Positions 8,813 to 17,599 of a stretch of 64,000 bases of DNA are shown here, one piece after another. A model generated the notes under the pieces. The model saw nothing but the letters and a program-made list of their open reading frames with translations. It made no database searches and was not told the DNA's origin. This DNA is from Sulfurovum sp. GTDB lineage: Bacteria; Campylobacterota; Campylobacteria; Campylobacterales; Sulfurovaceae. The position numbers and the translations under genes are program-made. The stretch spans positions 124,001 to 188,000 of the forward strand of contig JALWLD010000112.1 of assembly GCA_027081115.1 (NCBI GenBank), written 5' to 3'. Positions within the stretch are counted from its first letter, which is position 1; every line of letters begins with the position of its first letter.

Positions 8813-9370
8813 TTGGTTAATAGGTCTAAGCCTGTGGTCGCGATTTTTGGAGGGTCATTTGATCCGCCCCATAAAGCACATCAACGTATTGTTGAGAAAG
8901 CACTTGCTTCACTTGATATAGACAAACTAATTGTTGTACCTGCCTACTTAAACCCTTTTAAAACATCATCGCTTGCCTCTGCCAAGCAACGTCTTGCATG
9001 GTGTCATACACTTTTTGATGAGATTCCCAATGTCATCGTTGATGATTATGAGATACAAGAGGGTAAAAGTACCAGAACATCACAGTCTGTAAAACACTTT
9101 AACAAAACATATGATGTCAAGTATCTTATTATCGGTTCTGACAACCTGTCAACATTAACAAAATGGCATGAATTCAACTGGCTCAATAAAACCATTCAAT
9201 GGGTTATATTTACCAGAGAAGGGCATGAAGTACAGACAGATGAGCTTTTATCATGGGAAATAATCCCACTCAATGAGAGCGTCAGTTCCACAAAGATAAG
9301 AGAAAAGCAGACTATAGAACACATTGACAAAAAAATAGAAAAATCTGTAAAACAGATACTCAAAGGATAA
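8813..9370 (+). CDS. nadD: Nicotinate-nucleotide adenylyltransferase
   Basis: Adenylates nicotinate mononucleotide in NAD synthesis. The 185-aa protein has the nucleotidyltransferase motif GGSFDPPHKAHQ near the N-terminus and the C-terminal SSTKIRE signature. The start is TTG at 8813, chosen because GAGGT lies 6 nt upstream and the frame then opens directly into KPVVAIFGG. rsfS follows after 6 nt, so the two are co-transcribed. The nested-palindrome element ends about 50 bp upstream. Confidence 0.9.
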   Translation: MVNRSKPVVAIFGGSFDPPHKAHQRIVEKALASLDIDKLIVVPAYLNPFKTSSLASAKQRLAWCHTLFDEIPNVIVDDYEIQEGKSTRTSQSVKHFNKTYDVKYLIIGSDNLSTLTKWHEFNWLNKTIQWVIFTREGHEVQTDELLSWEIIPLNESVSSTKIREKQTIEHIDKKIEKSVKQILKG

Positions 9371-9376
9371 CACTTA

Positions 9377-9730
9377 ATGACAATAGATGAGAGAATAGAA
9401 AATATCGTAAAAACACTGGATGAGAAAAAAGCTGAAGAGATCGAGGTTTTTAATCTTGATAATGCAGACTACATTGCTGATCGCGTAGTCATAGCAAACT
9501 CACTCAACCTTAAACATACACAGGCACTTTTTGTACACCTCAAAGATGCATTAAAACCAACAGGAGAAACCTTTCTTCATGCCGATATGAGTGATGAATG
9601 GGTTGTTGCAGACCTGGGAGATATTCTTGTTCATATTATGATCCCAGAATACAGACAACGATATTCACTTGAAACATTTTTAGCTGAATTGGTTGAAAAC
9701 CAAAAAAATAAAGATATCGACCCTGCATAG
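9377..9730 (+). CDS. rsfS: Ribosomal silencing factor RsfS
   Basis: 117-aa member of the RsfS/Iojap family, which binds ribosomal protein L14 and blocks joining of the subunits when nutrients are short. The family signature DYIADRVVIANSLNLKHTQA and the DEWVVADLGDILVHIM block are both present. It lies 6 nt downstream of nadD, an arrangement common in bacteria. Confidence 0.9.
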   Translation: MTIDERIENIVKTLDEKKAEEIEVFNLDNADYIADRVVIANSLNLKHTQALFVHLKDALKPTGETFLHADMSDEWVVADLGDILVHIMIPEYRQRYSLETFLAELVENQKNKDIDPA

Positions 9731-9732
9731 AT

Positions 9733-9758
9733 TAAGTTCGGTTACCAAGCCGAACTTA
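9733..9758. terminator. Bidirectional terminator hairpin
   Basis: Perfect 9-bp stem TAAGTTCGG/CCGAACTTA with an 8-base loop, between the convergent rsfS and 9771-10100 genes. A GTTTTG stretch follows on the plus strand. Confidence 0.6.
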
Positions 9759-9770
9759 CTGTTTTGATCC

Positions 9771-10100
9771 CTATAGAGGTAATTCATGACCAGAACCGGT
9801 CAAAAACTCTAGGATCAAAAACAATCCTATCGTCACTAAAGGCGAAAAGATCAACCACCAATAATATCGGTCACGTACAATATACCATATCAAACCACCC
9901 CACGCACCAATGACTAACACTATATGTGCTAAAAAAAGCGGAATAACCTGTCGAGTGATATTTCCCATAATCCCCAGTGAAACAATCAATAAAAAAGAGC
10001 CTAAAGCAATAAAAAGTTTTTTAATATCTCTATTTCTACTGTAGGAGAAGAAGATAATACCTAACGTAACAAGTATGGCTAAAATGATCAGGGCTTTCAT
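9771..10100 (-). CDS. Small integral membrane protein, unknown
   Basis: 109 aa with about four hydrophobic segments (roughly 2-19, 28-46, 53-75 and 83-100) and short charged loops such as SRNRDIKK and VRDRYYWW. I do not recognise a family. It lies downstream of argS on the same strand, separated by 48 bp that hold a small GGGTC/GACCC hairpin, so it may be transcribed separately. Length, codon use and hydrophobic pattern support a real gene. Confidence 0.6.
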   Translation of the reverse strand: MKALIILAILVTLGIIFFSYSRNRDIKKLFIALGSFLLIVSLGIMGNITRQVIPLFLAHIVLVIGAWGGLIWYIVRDRYYWWLIFSPLVTIGLFLILEFLTGSGHELPL

Positions 10101-10148
10101 GAAATGTACCTTTTAAGGGGTCAAAAAACCGACCCTAAGTTGTATTTA

Positions 10149-11846
10149 TTAGAGTTTGTCTACAACCTGAATGCCAAGTATATCCAAACCTTGTTTAATG
10201 GTTTTTGCTGTTAAGTCAGCCAAAAGAAGACGTGATATTTTTATTTCCTCGGGAACACCCTCTTTAAGTATAGGATTTTGTTCATAAAAACGCATAAAAA
10301 GTGTTGCCAACTCGTACAAATACGTTGTAATCTGATTTGGAGAGGCATCTTCTGCTGTACGTTCAAGAATATCTTCAAAACGAAGTAACATAACTGCCAA
10401 ACGATGTTCAAGTACATCCCCAATAATAATTTCCCCCTTTAACTCACCATCAAAACGTCTAAAGATACTCTGTATTCTTGCATAAGCATACTGCATGTAT
10501 AACGAGGTATTTCCTTCAAAAGATAACATTTTATCCCAGTTAAAAATATAATTGGATTCACGGTTGATGGCAAGATCTGCATATTTCACTGCACCAATAC
10601 CAATGATCTTTGCCAGTGCCTCTACCTCTTCTTCTGAATATGACTCTTTATCTTTTATTGCTGCTTTTGCTTTGATCACTGCCTCATCTAAAAGATCTAT
10701 GAGCTTTACGGTACCACCATCACGTGTCTTAAACGGCTTACCGCCTTTGTCCATCATCGTACCAAAAGCAATATGCTCAAGTTTTACATCTTCGGGGACA
10801 AACCCAGCTTCTTTGGCTACTCTGAACACCTGTTTAAAGTGTCCCCCCTGTCTAGCATCTACCACATACGAGATACGCTTTGCACCAAGTACCTGTGCTC
10901 TATACCAGAGTGCTGCTAGATCCGTTGTTGCATAAAGATAGCCACCATCTCCTTTTTGTACAAGAACAGGTATCTCATCACCTTCAAGAAATACGCACTG
11001 TGCACCATTACTCTCTTTGAGTGATCCTCTTTCATTCAATGCGTCAATAACCTTAGGCAGTTCATCATTATAAAAACTTTCTGCACGTACATCATCTCTT
11101 GTCAAGTTCACATTGAGTTTTTCATACACTTCTTCACAATGCCCCAAAGAGATATCAATGAACTTCTGCCAGAGTTCCAAACAGTATGCATCGCCAGACT
11201 GTATTTTGACTACATACTCTCTTGCTTTATCTGCAAATTCGGCATCTGCATCAAAACGCCCTTTGGCATCTTTGTAAAACTGCTCTAAATCTTTTAGAGA
11301 CACCGAACCATCTTCCCCCATCTCTTCAAGGTAGGCAATGAGCATACCAAACTGTGTACCCCAATCACCAATATGGTTTTGGCGGATCACCTCATCTCCA
11401 AGAAAAGTCAAAAGATTGGCAAGTGTATCTCCTATGATCGTGGAACGGAGGTGTCCCACATGCATCTGTTTTGCCATATTTGGACCTGAATAATCAACGA
11501 CAACTTTTATAGGGTTTTCATGCTTTTCTACACCTACTCGCTCATCTACACGAGATCTTTCACAGTTTGTCGCGATAAATAACGGATTTAACCATAAATT
11601 TATGAAGCCGGGACCTGCAATTTCTGCCTTTGCAATAATACCGTCAATATCAAGGTTCTCAATAATACTTGCAGCGATATCTCTTGGATTTTTACCCAGT
11701 TTTTTAGAAAGTGCCATAGCACCGTTAAACTGATAATCCCCGAAATCAGGTTTAGTAGCTTCAGAAACAGACATCGGCTGTTCAGAGATATTTGCTTTGT
11801 CAAATGCTTTTTGAATCGTTTGGTTGATTGTTTGTTTTAATTTCAT
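10149..11846 (-). CDS. argS: Arginyl-tRNA synthetase
   Basis: Class I synthetase of 565 aa. It has the N-terminal Add-1 domain, the HIGH-type motif as HVGH within SGPNMAKQMHVGHLRS, and a C-terminal anticodon-binding DALR domain from about residue 440 (MQYAYARIQSIFRR onward). The KMSKS motif is degenerate, as is usual in ArgRS. Gene order (poly-E protein, gmk, tatA, argS) matches the HP0322-HP0319 block of H. pylori as I recall it. The 90-bp spacer to tatA holds short CTGAAC repeats. Confidence 0.96.
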   Translation of the reverse strand: MKLKQTINQTIQKAFDKANISEQPMSVSEATKPDFGDYQFNGAMALSKKLGKNPRDIAASIIENLDIDGIIAKAEIAGPGFINLWLNPLFIATNCERSRVDERVGVEKHENPIKVVVDYSGPNMAKQMHVGHLRSTIIGDTLANLLTFLGDEVIRQNHIGDWGTQFGMLIAYLEEMGEDGSVSLKDLEQFYKDAKGRFDADAEFADKAREYVVKIQSGDAYCLELWQKFIDISLGHCEEVYEKLNVNLTRDDVRAESFYNDELPKVIDALNERGSLKESNGAQCVFLEGDEIPVLVQKGDGGYLYATTDLAALWYRAQVLGAKRISYVVDARQGGHFKQVFRVAKEAGFVPEDVKLEHIAFGTMMDKGGKPFKTRDGGTVKLIDLLDEAVIKAKAAIKDKESYSEEEVEALAKIIGIGAVKYADLAINRESNYIFNWDKMLSFEGNTSLYMQYAYARIQSIFRRFDGELKGEIIIGDVLEHRLAVMLLRFEDILERTAEDASPNQITTYLYELATLFMRFYEQNPILKEGVPEEIKISRLLLADLTAKTIKQGLDILGIQVVDKL

Positions 11847-11936
11847 ATGTTTTCCGTATTTGAATGGAATAATGCAGGAACAGCGACGCTGTAAGGAGTA
11901 CTGAACGCCCAGCGCTGAACACTGAACGCTAGATTT

Positions 11937-12179
11937 TTACGCTTTTGTCTCTTCTTTGACTTCTTCTTTAACTTCAGTCACTTTTTCTTCGATCTTTGCT
12001 TCTTCTTTTTTAGCTACTTCAACAACTTCATCTTCATCTTCTTTGATGGCTTTCTTGAAATCTTTGATCCCTTTACCCATACCTTTTGCAAGATCTGGAA
12101 TCTTCTTTGCTCCAAAAAGTAGTACTACGATCGCAAGAACGATCAATAATTCTGGCATACTTGGCATACCCATAGTCAA
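11937..12179 (-). CDS. tatA: Sec-independent translocase subunit TatA/TatE
   Basis: 80 aa with one N-terminal membrane helix ([12 protein letters not shown]), the hinge [20 protein letters not shown] expected of TatA, and an acidic/lysine-rich tail of EVKEE repeats. TatA forms the protein-conducting assembly that exports folded cofactor proteins. The start could be the first ATG or the internal MGMPSMPE two codons later. No tatB or tatC is in the window. Confidence 0.88.
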   Translation of the reverse strand: MTMGMPSMPELLIVLAIVVLLFGAKKIPDLAKGMGKGIKDFKKAIKEDEDEVVEVAKKEEAKIEEKVTEVKEEVKEETKA

Positions 12180-12253
12180 TCCTTTTTACTCAGTTTTGAG
12201 TATTGTTTTAAAATTTTAACAATTATACATAAAAATGTTTAACATCACCCAAA

Positions 12254-12874
12254 CTAATGCAGCCATTGCTCAATAAATTTATCTTCGGTCTCTTTACTAA
12301 ACTTTAACCTTGCTGCTTTAGCCACAATAATGAACTCTTCAGCTGCTTCCGCAACAACATCATTAATAATCGTAAAATCATACTCATGCACTGCTTCTAT
12401 CTCATCTCTGGCATTCTTCAAACGATTGAGTATTACCTCTTCTACATCGGTACACCGTGTACGAAGTCTACTTTCGAGCTCTTTTAAACTTGGTGGTGTA
12501 ATGAATGCTGATGTCGTAATATCATTCATCTTGGCACGTACCAGTCTGTGTCCTTGCACATCTATATCAAAAATTACAAGTTTCCCTGCCTCCAAGGCTT
12601 CATTAACAGGTTTTAACGAAGTACCATAATAATTTCCATGTACTTCTGCATACTCCAAGAAATTCCCTGCTTTAATATCTTCTTCAAAACTCTCTTTGCT
12701 TACAAAAAAATAGTCTCTACCATCCTTCTCCCCTGTTCTTGGATGACGTGTTGTTGTAGAAATTGAGAAATAGTACTCACCTATTTCTCCCGATGCGGCA
12801 TTGATAATAGTACTCTTCCCTGCACCACTTGGACCAGACAGAACAAGAATGGCACCTTTTTGTCTCTTTAACAT
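12254..12874 (-). CDS. gmk: Guanylate kinase
   Basis: Phosphorylates GMP to GDP. The 206-aa protein carries the P-loop LSGPSGAGKSTI at residues 11-22, the GMP-binding STTTRHPRTGEKDGRDYFF and the lid/ARDE region (NARDEIEAVHEYD). The stop of the upstream poly-E gene overlaps its start by one base, so translation is probably coupled. Confidence 0.95.
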   Translation of the reverse strand: MLKRQKGAILVLSGPSGAGKSTIINAASGEIGEYYFSISTTTRHPRTGEKDGRDYFFVSKESFEEDIKAGNFLEYAEVHGNYYGTSLKPVNEALEAGKLVIFDIDVQGHRLVRAKMNDITTSAFITPPSLKELESRLRTRCTDVEEVILNRLKNARDEIEAVHEYDFTIINDVVAEAAEEFIIVAKAARLKFSKETEDKFIEQWLH

Positions 12875-13785
12875 TATTTTTTATCCTTAAGCGTAATGGT
12901 TATATCGACCTTTTTGTCTTTAAGCAGTTTTTTGATCTTCTTGAGCTTCATACCTTCAATTGCAGCAATAAGTGTCTCTTCAAAACTATAAGTCTCGTCA
13001 GATTTTTTTTCTTTTTTCTTTTTTGAGTTCTTTTCACTTTTTTCTTTTTTCATTCTCTTTTTACTAAGCTTTTCTTCTACACTTTTATTACTCAAAATAT
13101 CAACAATTTCATCTTCAGAGATGATCTCCAAACCATCTGCTTCCAAATGTTCTGTGATCACTTCAACTTTACGGGATTCATAGTCTTCATCCACACTTAA
13201 AAGATCTATCTCATTGTCATCATCATTTAACAATGCTTTAATTCGTTCAATCTCTTTGCTGTCAAGAACCTCTGCTTCTCTGCTTGGTTCAAGTTCAACT
13301 TCAGACTCCTCTTCAAGTATTTCCTCTACATCCACTTTTGTATCTTCCTCTTCTAGAGGTTCATTCTCTATTTTGTCGGCACTTAAAGGAAAAATAAAAG
13401 GTGTCGTAGCCCCCTCTTCATCAAGTTTCTCTACTTCATTATCCAACATATCTACAAAGATTTCATCCATCTGCTTGACGCGTTCTATGACCGTAGTGAT
13501 TTGTGAAGGTAAAAATGGCTTTTTAATCACTTCGTCAAAGTTTTCAAGTTTATTAGCAACTTCATTGTCACTACTTAAGTAAACTCTGCTTTTCACCATA
13601 AGATTTTCAAGTGCAGTTTCTACTTCCTCTCTATAAGAGAGATCATCTACAAATACAATGTCATATTTTTTTTGCTCTGCCAGTGTAATATCACTAATCT
13701 CCTCAAGAACACTCTTCTCATCACGAAGACAAAGATCAATGAGTCGGGAGACCACAGGATTGGTATTGATAAGCAAAATATTCAT
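12874..13785 (-). CDS. Acidic poly-E-type protein with degenerate receiver domain
   Basis: 303 aa in three parts. Residues 1-110 resemble a response-regulator receiver fold (MNILLINTNPVVSRLIDLC, then VFVDD, VYLSSD and a final KKPFLPSQ). The position of the phospho-acceptor is uncertain, so it may be a pseudo-receiver. Residues 130-235 are highly acidic and low in complexity. The C-terminus from about 240 is lysine-rich and then ends in a short conserved block. Position directly upstream of gmk matches the H. pylori 'poly E-rich protein' HP0322. Its function is unknown to me; I only infer a scaffold-like role. Confidence 0.55.
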   Translation of the reverse strand: MNILLINTNPVVSRLIDLCLRDEKSVLEEISDITLAEQKKYDIVFVDDLSYREEVETALENLMVKSRVYLSSDNEVANKLENFDEVIKKPFLPSQITTVIERVKQMDEIFVDMLDNEVEKLDEEGATTPFIFPLSADKIENEPLEEEDTKVDVEEILEEESEVELEPSREAEVLDSKEIERIKALLNDDDNEIDLLSVDEDYESRKVEVITEHLEADGLEIISEDEIVDILSNKSVEEKLSKKRMKKEKSEKNSKKKKEKKSDETYSFEETLIAAIEGMKLKKIKKLLKDKKVDITITLKDKK

Positions 13786-13965
13786 AAAGAGACTCCAGAA
13801 AGTAATTGTTATTATTATAGTGTAATTTGGGGAAAAAGTTATCTAACATGCAACTAGAAAACTAACTTTATCTTAGTTGTGTTCAGATTTTACATGATTT
13901 GATTGAGTTGTACATTAGGTACCTCGAGTGAAAATACATGAAATATGGATACAAATAAGATAAAG

Positions 13966-14042
13966 TGGTACACCCATCAGGATTCGAACCTGAGACCTTC
14001 GGTACCGCAAACCGATGCTCTATCCAGCTGAGCTATGAGTGC
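13966..14042 (-). tRNA. tRNA-Arg, anticodon GCG
   Basis: 77-nt cloverleaf with encoded CCA. The anticodon stem TCGGT/ACCGA closes the loop TTGCGGT, giving anticodon GCG. The T arm TCAGG/CCTGA and D arm GCTC/GAGC are perfect, and the acceptor has G-U pairs at 1-72 and 5-68. GCG would read CGU and CGC; most bacteria use ACG (deaminated to ICG) for this box. Intergenic sequence 13786-13965 upstream holds nothing else I can name. Confidence 0.93.
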
Positions 14043-14094
14043 ACATTTAAAATGTAGTAGCGATATTTAGAGCGCAATTGTACCTAAATATACT

Positions 14095-14790
14095 TTATTT
14101 TTCAAGTAGTTTCATTGGAGTAAAGAGTTTTAATACCTCTTCATTTTTGATAAAGGTATGATTGTAAGGGTGTTCTACCTCTATAGTCTTAAAGTTTTCA
14201 AGCGGAAGCTTCTTTTTCAGTGTTTTGGCATGCGTACCAAAAAGGATGAGTGTTGGGTCATCTTCTTCTAACTCTTGAAGTAAAGTTTTCATAAAGGGGT
14301 TCCATGCTTTCACATGTCTGTTGGAAGATTTTTTATCGGTAAAGACAAGTGCTGTGTTTAAAAGTAATACGCCGTTTTTTTCAAAGTTTTTACGTAACTC
14401 TTCGATGGAATTAATGAAACCATCTTTATCAATGCCTGCTATAGCTTCTTGAGAGAGATCAGAAGTACAGAGGTCACCTTTGGCTAAAAGAGCCATCTTT
14501 ACAAAATTGCGCAAACTTGTAGCACGGTTTACCTCTTTACTTAGCCCGTTGTCTGAAAAAATAGTTTGTACTTTTTCATCGATAAAGGCATATCCTCCTG
14601 CACTCTCTGCTCTTGGATAGGGGTCTTGTCCAAAAAGAATATATTGTACTTTCTCTCTTGGTAAGGTTTGAAAAGCATTAAAATAATTTAAGGCATCCGG
14701 GAAATAACTTTTGTCATTTTCCAAAAAATCTCTGTATTTTTTATCTAAAGAAAGATAGGCTTTCTCCAGTATCATCTGCCAGGAGTCCAT
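14095..14790 (-). CDS. ung: Uracil-DNA glycosylase, family 1-like
   Basis: 231 aa with the catalytic water-activating motif GQDPYP near residue 55, the uracil-stacking segment and LLLNTALVF. The second canonical motif, HPSPLS in typical family 1 enzymes, reads HPYNHTF here; the histidine is kept but the minor-groove wedge serines are not. It should remove uracil from DNA, but the altered wedge may change its activity. It overlaps the upstream 108-aa gene by one base. Confidence 0.75.
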   Translation of the reverse strand: MDSWQMILEKAYLSLDKKYRDFLENDKSYFPDALNYFNAFQTLPREKVQYILFGQDPYPRAESAGGYAFIDEKVQTIFSDNGLSKEVNRATSLRNFVKMALLAKGDLCTSDLSQEAIAGIDKDGFINSIEELRKNFEKNGVLLLNTALVFTDKKSSNRHVKAWNPFMKTLLQELEEDDPTLILFGTHAKTLKKKLPLENFKTIEVEHPYNHTFIKNEEVLKLFTPMKLLEK

Positions 14791-15116
14791 TACCCTTGTT
14801 TCTCTTTTTTAATCTTATCAAACTTAATGATGAGTTCTATTTTATTTTCAGGGATACCCAGCTTTTTGGAGATAGTGGCTCTACTCTCTCCCTCTTCAAC
14901 CAATGCCATTACTTCATCATGGGATGAGATACTTTCTATTACATCTTTCACTGCCACACGAGAAGCCTCAAAATTGTCAATGGTACTATCTTTAAGCGCA
15001 AGTATCTCCCGAAGTTTTTTGATCTCTGTTTTCAGTCCTCTATTTTTAAATAACAGCACTATAAGTAAAATCAACACTGACACAAACGAACCCATCAAAA
15101 TTTCCAAATAAATCAT
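14790..15116 (-). CDS. Single-pass membrane protein with coiled coil, unknown
   Basis: 108 aa. An N-terminal membrane helix (about 3-24) is followed by a coiled coil (NRGLKTEIKKLREILALKDS) and a C-terminal helix-turn-helix-like stretch, ESRATISKKLGIPENKIELI, reminiscent of DUF2802/DUF6115-type proteins in this phylum. It overlaps mqnP by 4 nt and ung by 1 nt, so all three are translated from one message. The function is not recognised. Confidence 0.55.
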   Translation of the reverse strand: MIYLEILMGSFVSVLILLIVLLFKNRGLKTEIKKLREILALKDSTIDNFEASRVAVKDVIESISSHDEVMALVEEGESRATISKKLGIPENKIELIIKFDKIKKEKQG

Positions 15117-15967
15117 AACAACTCCAAAATAATAAGAATTAAAAAGACAAACCCTAAATAGCCATTCACTGTAAAGAAAGCTTTGTCTATTTTTGTAAAA
15201 TCTTTGTTGACAAGGTAGTGTTCATAACCCAACATCACTGCAGAAAAAACCACAGAGAGCCATGCCCAATAACCCAAACCGGCATCTACTACAAACCATG
15301 CCCAAAAAACAATCGTCAAAATATGAAACAGTTTGGCAATATGCATCGTATTTGTTGCACCAAAATGTGAGGGGACGGAGTGTAAACCATTCTCTTTGTC
15401 AAACTCTATATCTTGCAAGGAGTATAAAAGATCAAATCCTGCTACCCAGAACATCACACCCATTGCAAGATAAACAGACCAGGATGTCACTTCTCCCAAT
15501 ACAGCTACTACACCTGCAATAGGTGCCAAACCAAGACTTATACCAAGTATGAGGTGTGCTGCAGCAGAAAAACGTTTAAAGACCGTATAAGCACCCAGTA
15601 CAATAAGTATAGGCACAGCAAGTTTCAATGCCATCTCATTAACAAAATAAGCCACAGCAATAAAGAGCAAGGCATTAATAATAATAAATCCAAGCATTTG
15701 AGTATTGGAAACCCTTCCATCTACGGAGGGACGATTTTTAGTTCGTGGGTTCAGTATGTCAATGTCTCTGTCAAGGTATCGGTTAACACCCATAGCAAAG
15801 TTACGTGCGGTAACAGCGGCCAGTGTACCCAAGAAAAGTAACTTCCATCCAAACCAACCATCTGCTGCCACAATCATGGCAATAAAGATAAAAGGCAGAG
15901 AAAACACTGAGTGTTTAAACATGACCAGTTCAGAAAAATCTGCAAGCATTATTTTAAATTTATTCAC
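15113..15967 (-). CDS. mqnP: UbiA-family prenyltransferase, probably menaquinone MqnP
   Basis: 284-aa membrane prenyltransferase with about eight helices. The first Asp-rich Mg2+/pyrophosphate motif is NRYLDRDIDILNPRT near residue 62 and the second is DLLYSLQDIEFDKENG near 180. Campylobacterota make menaquinone by the futalosine route, where MqnP attaches the polyprenyl chain. This fits the gene better than ubiquinone UbiA, but the assignment is by phylum and not by motif. Menaquinone is the likely acceptor for the complex I encoded further along. Confidence 0.75.
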   Translation of the reverse strand: MNKFKIMLADFSELVMFKHSVFSLPFIFIAMIVAADGWFGWKLLFLGTLAAVTARNFAMGVNRYLDRDIDILNPRTKNRPSVDGRVSNTQMLGFIIINALLFIAVAYFVNEMALKLAVPILIVLGAYTVFKRFSAAAHLILGISLGLAPIAGVVAVLGEVTSWSVYLAMGVMFWVAGFDLLYSLQDIEFDKENGLHSVPSHFGATNTMHIAKLFHILTIVFWAWFVVDAGLGYWAWLSVVFSAVMLGYEHYLVNKDFTKIDKAFFTVNGYLGFVFLILIILELL

Positions 15968-15998
15968 TTCTAATTTCTACTTTATAATTTCTAATTTT

Positions 15999-16553
15999 TT
16001 ATGGATGTCGTATTTTCAGTTTACTGTTCAATGACCAGGCAATAACCAATACAAGAACAGCAATGACATAAGGGTTTGGTATAAGACCGTAAGCATAAAC
16101 TAAATAGAGTATCCATAACAGTATTGCTCCCAAAGGTGTAGGTACACCAACAAAATATTTGGCAGCCTCACCCACTTCCATACCAATATTAAATTCAATC
16201 AAACGTCTTAATCCAGAGATAATATAAAAAATAAATACCATGCCAACTGCTATCTGCGTCATGCCTGTTGTATTTTCTGTAATAGCATAGTAGAGTAAAA
16301 AGGAAGGCATGACCACAAAAGAGATAAAGTCAGCAAAACTGTCTACCTGTATACCAAACTCTGTTGAAAGGTTGTATTTTCTTGCTACTTTACCATCTGC
16401 AATATCCAGACCACCAGCGATCCAAGCCAAGATTATAGCGGTAAAATAATCACCATGCACAATAAAATGTATAGCTATCAAACCAGCTGCTATATTTCCA
16501 AAAGTAATAAGATTGGCAATGTTAAAACGATTGTCTTTGTCATATAAATTCAT
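15999..16553 (-). CDS. pssA: CDP-diacylglycerol--serine O-phosphatidyltransferase
   Basis: 184-aa membrane protein with the CDP-alcohol phosphatidyltransferase motif DG-x2-AR-x8-G-x3-D-x3-D (DIADGKVARK...GIQVDSFADF). The C-terminal FVGVPTPLGA is typical of bacterial PssA. It makes phosphatidylserine, precursor of phosphatidylethanolamine. It is shorter than most PssA (about 230 aa) because the C-terminal helices are reduced. It lies 31 nt upstream of mqnP on the same strand. Confidence 0.82.
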   Translation of the reverse strand: MNLYDKDNRFNIANLITFGNIAAGLIAIHFIVHGDYFTAIILAWIAGGLDIADGKVARKYNLSTEFGIQVDSFADFISFVVMPSFLLYYAITENTTGMTQIAVGMVFIFYIISGLRRLIEFNIGMEVGEAAKYFVGVPTPLGAILLWILYLVYAYGLIPNPYVIAVLVLVIAWSLNSKLKIRHP

Positions 16554-16610
16554 ACCGTATTTTACCCTCTTTGCTCTTAACCCTTAACACTATCTTGTTA
16601 TCATAGTGCT

Positions 16611-17510
16611 ATGGAAAAAGTTAAACAACTAGCAATTATCGGCTCTACTGCATCAGGAAAAACTTCACTTGCTGTACAAGTGGCAAAAGCCTATGATGCA
16701 TATATACTCTCTCTTGATTCTCTCTCTATATACAAAGAGATAGACATTGTTTCTGCCAAACCAACACTAGAAGAGAGAGAAGGTATTGTACATTTTGGTA
16801 TCGACTACATCTACCCTCATGAACTATTTGATGTAACAACATTTATAACACTCTATAAAGAGGTGTATCAAAAATGTTCAACGGAGAATAAAGCACTCGT
16901 TATTGTAGGTGGCACCAGTTTTTATTTGAAGATGTTGATAGAAGGTGTCTCTGATTTACCAACTATTTCAGCACATACAAAAAGAGAAACATTAAAACAC
17001 TTACAGGATCTACCAAAGACACATGCCTTTCTCACAGAATTTGACCCCGAGTATATGTCTAAAATTGAAGTAAATGACACTTACCGCATAGAAAAAGCTT
17101 TACACATTTACCTAGAGACAAACACCACACCCTCAGTCTATTTCAAAACACATCCTCCCATTCCAACAATACAATCACACCTACCCATCTATCAAATAGA
17201 GTGGGAGAGAGAAATATTACGTCAACGTATAGCCCTTAGAACAAAAATGATGGTCAAAGAAGGTCTCATCGATGAGATCTGTACGTTGGAAAAAAAATAT
17301 GGGAGAATACCCAACTGTATGAAAGCCATTGGGATTAAAGAAACTTTAGCCTATTTGGATGGTCTCTATACAAAAGAAGAAATGATAGAAAAGATTACTA
17401 CAAATACCTCACGTTTGGCAAAACGACAAAAGACATTTAACAATTCTCAATTTAATAATGTAACCAAAGGGAGTGTCGCAGAGCTGGAAAGAATTTTATT
17501 GGATTTATAG
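16611..17510 (+). CDS. miaA: tRNA dimethylallyltransferase
   Basis: Transfers dimethylallyl to A37 of tRNAs reading UNN codons. The 299-aa protein shows the P-loop IGSTASGKTSLAV at residues 10-22, the catalytic DSLSIYKEIDI block, VGGTSFYLKML and a C-terminal tRNA-binding region with RLAKRQKTF. MiaB, encoded at 2396-3691, acts next. The gene is convergent with nuoN. Confidence 0.95.
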   Translation: MEKVKQLAIIGSTASGKTSLAVQVAKAYDAYILSLDSLSIYKEIDIVSAKPTLEEREGIVHFGIDYIYPHELFDVTTFITLYKEVYQKCSTENKALVIVGGTSFYLKMLIEGVSDLPTISAHTKRETLKHLQDLPKTHAFLTEFDPEYMSKIEVNDTYRIEKALHIYLETNTTPSVYFKTHPPIPTIQSHLPIYQIEWEREILRQRIALRTKMMVKEGLIDEICTLEKKYGRIPNCMKAIGIKETLAYLDGLYTKEEMIEKITTNTSRLAKRQKTFNNSQFNNVTKGSVAELERILLDL

Positions 17511-17516
17511 TTAATT

Positions 17517-17584
17517 GGTACTGTCAGAAGACAGTACCATGCAGAAATAGTCTGCACTGCAGGGTGTTGTACATTTACAACACC
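17517..17584. terminator. Three tandem hairpins between miaA and nuoN
   Basis: Three adjacent perfect stems: GGTACTGTC/GACAGTACC (17517-17538, loop AGAA), GCAGA/TCTGC (17541-17555) and GGTGTTGT/ACAACACC (17563-17584). They lie 7 bp after the miaA stop and 16 bp after the nuoN stop on the other strand, as expected for a bidirectional terminator of a long operon. None has a strong T-run. Confidence 0.55.
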
Positions 17585-17599
17585 AAATAGCATACGATA

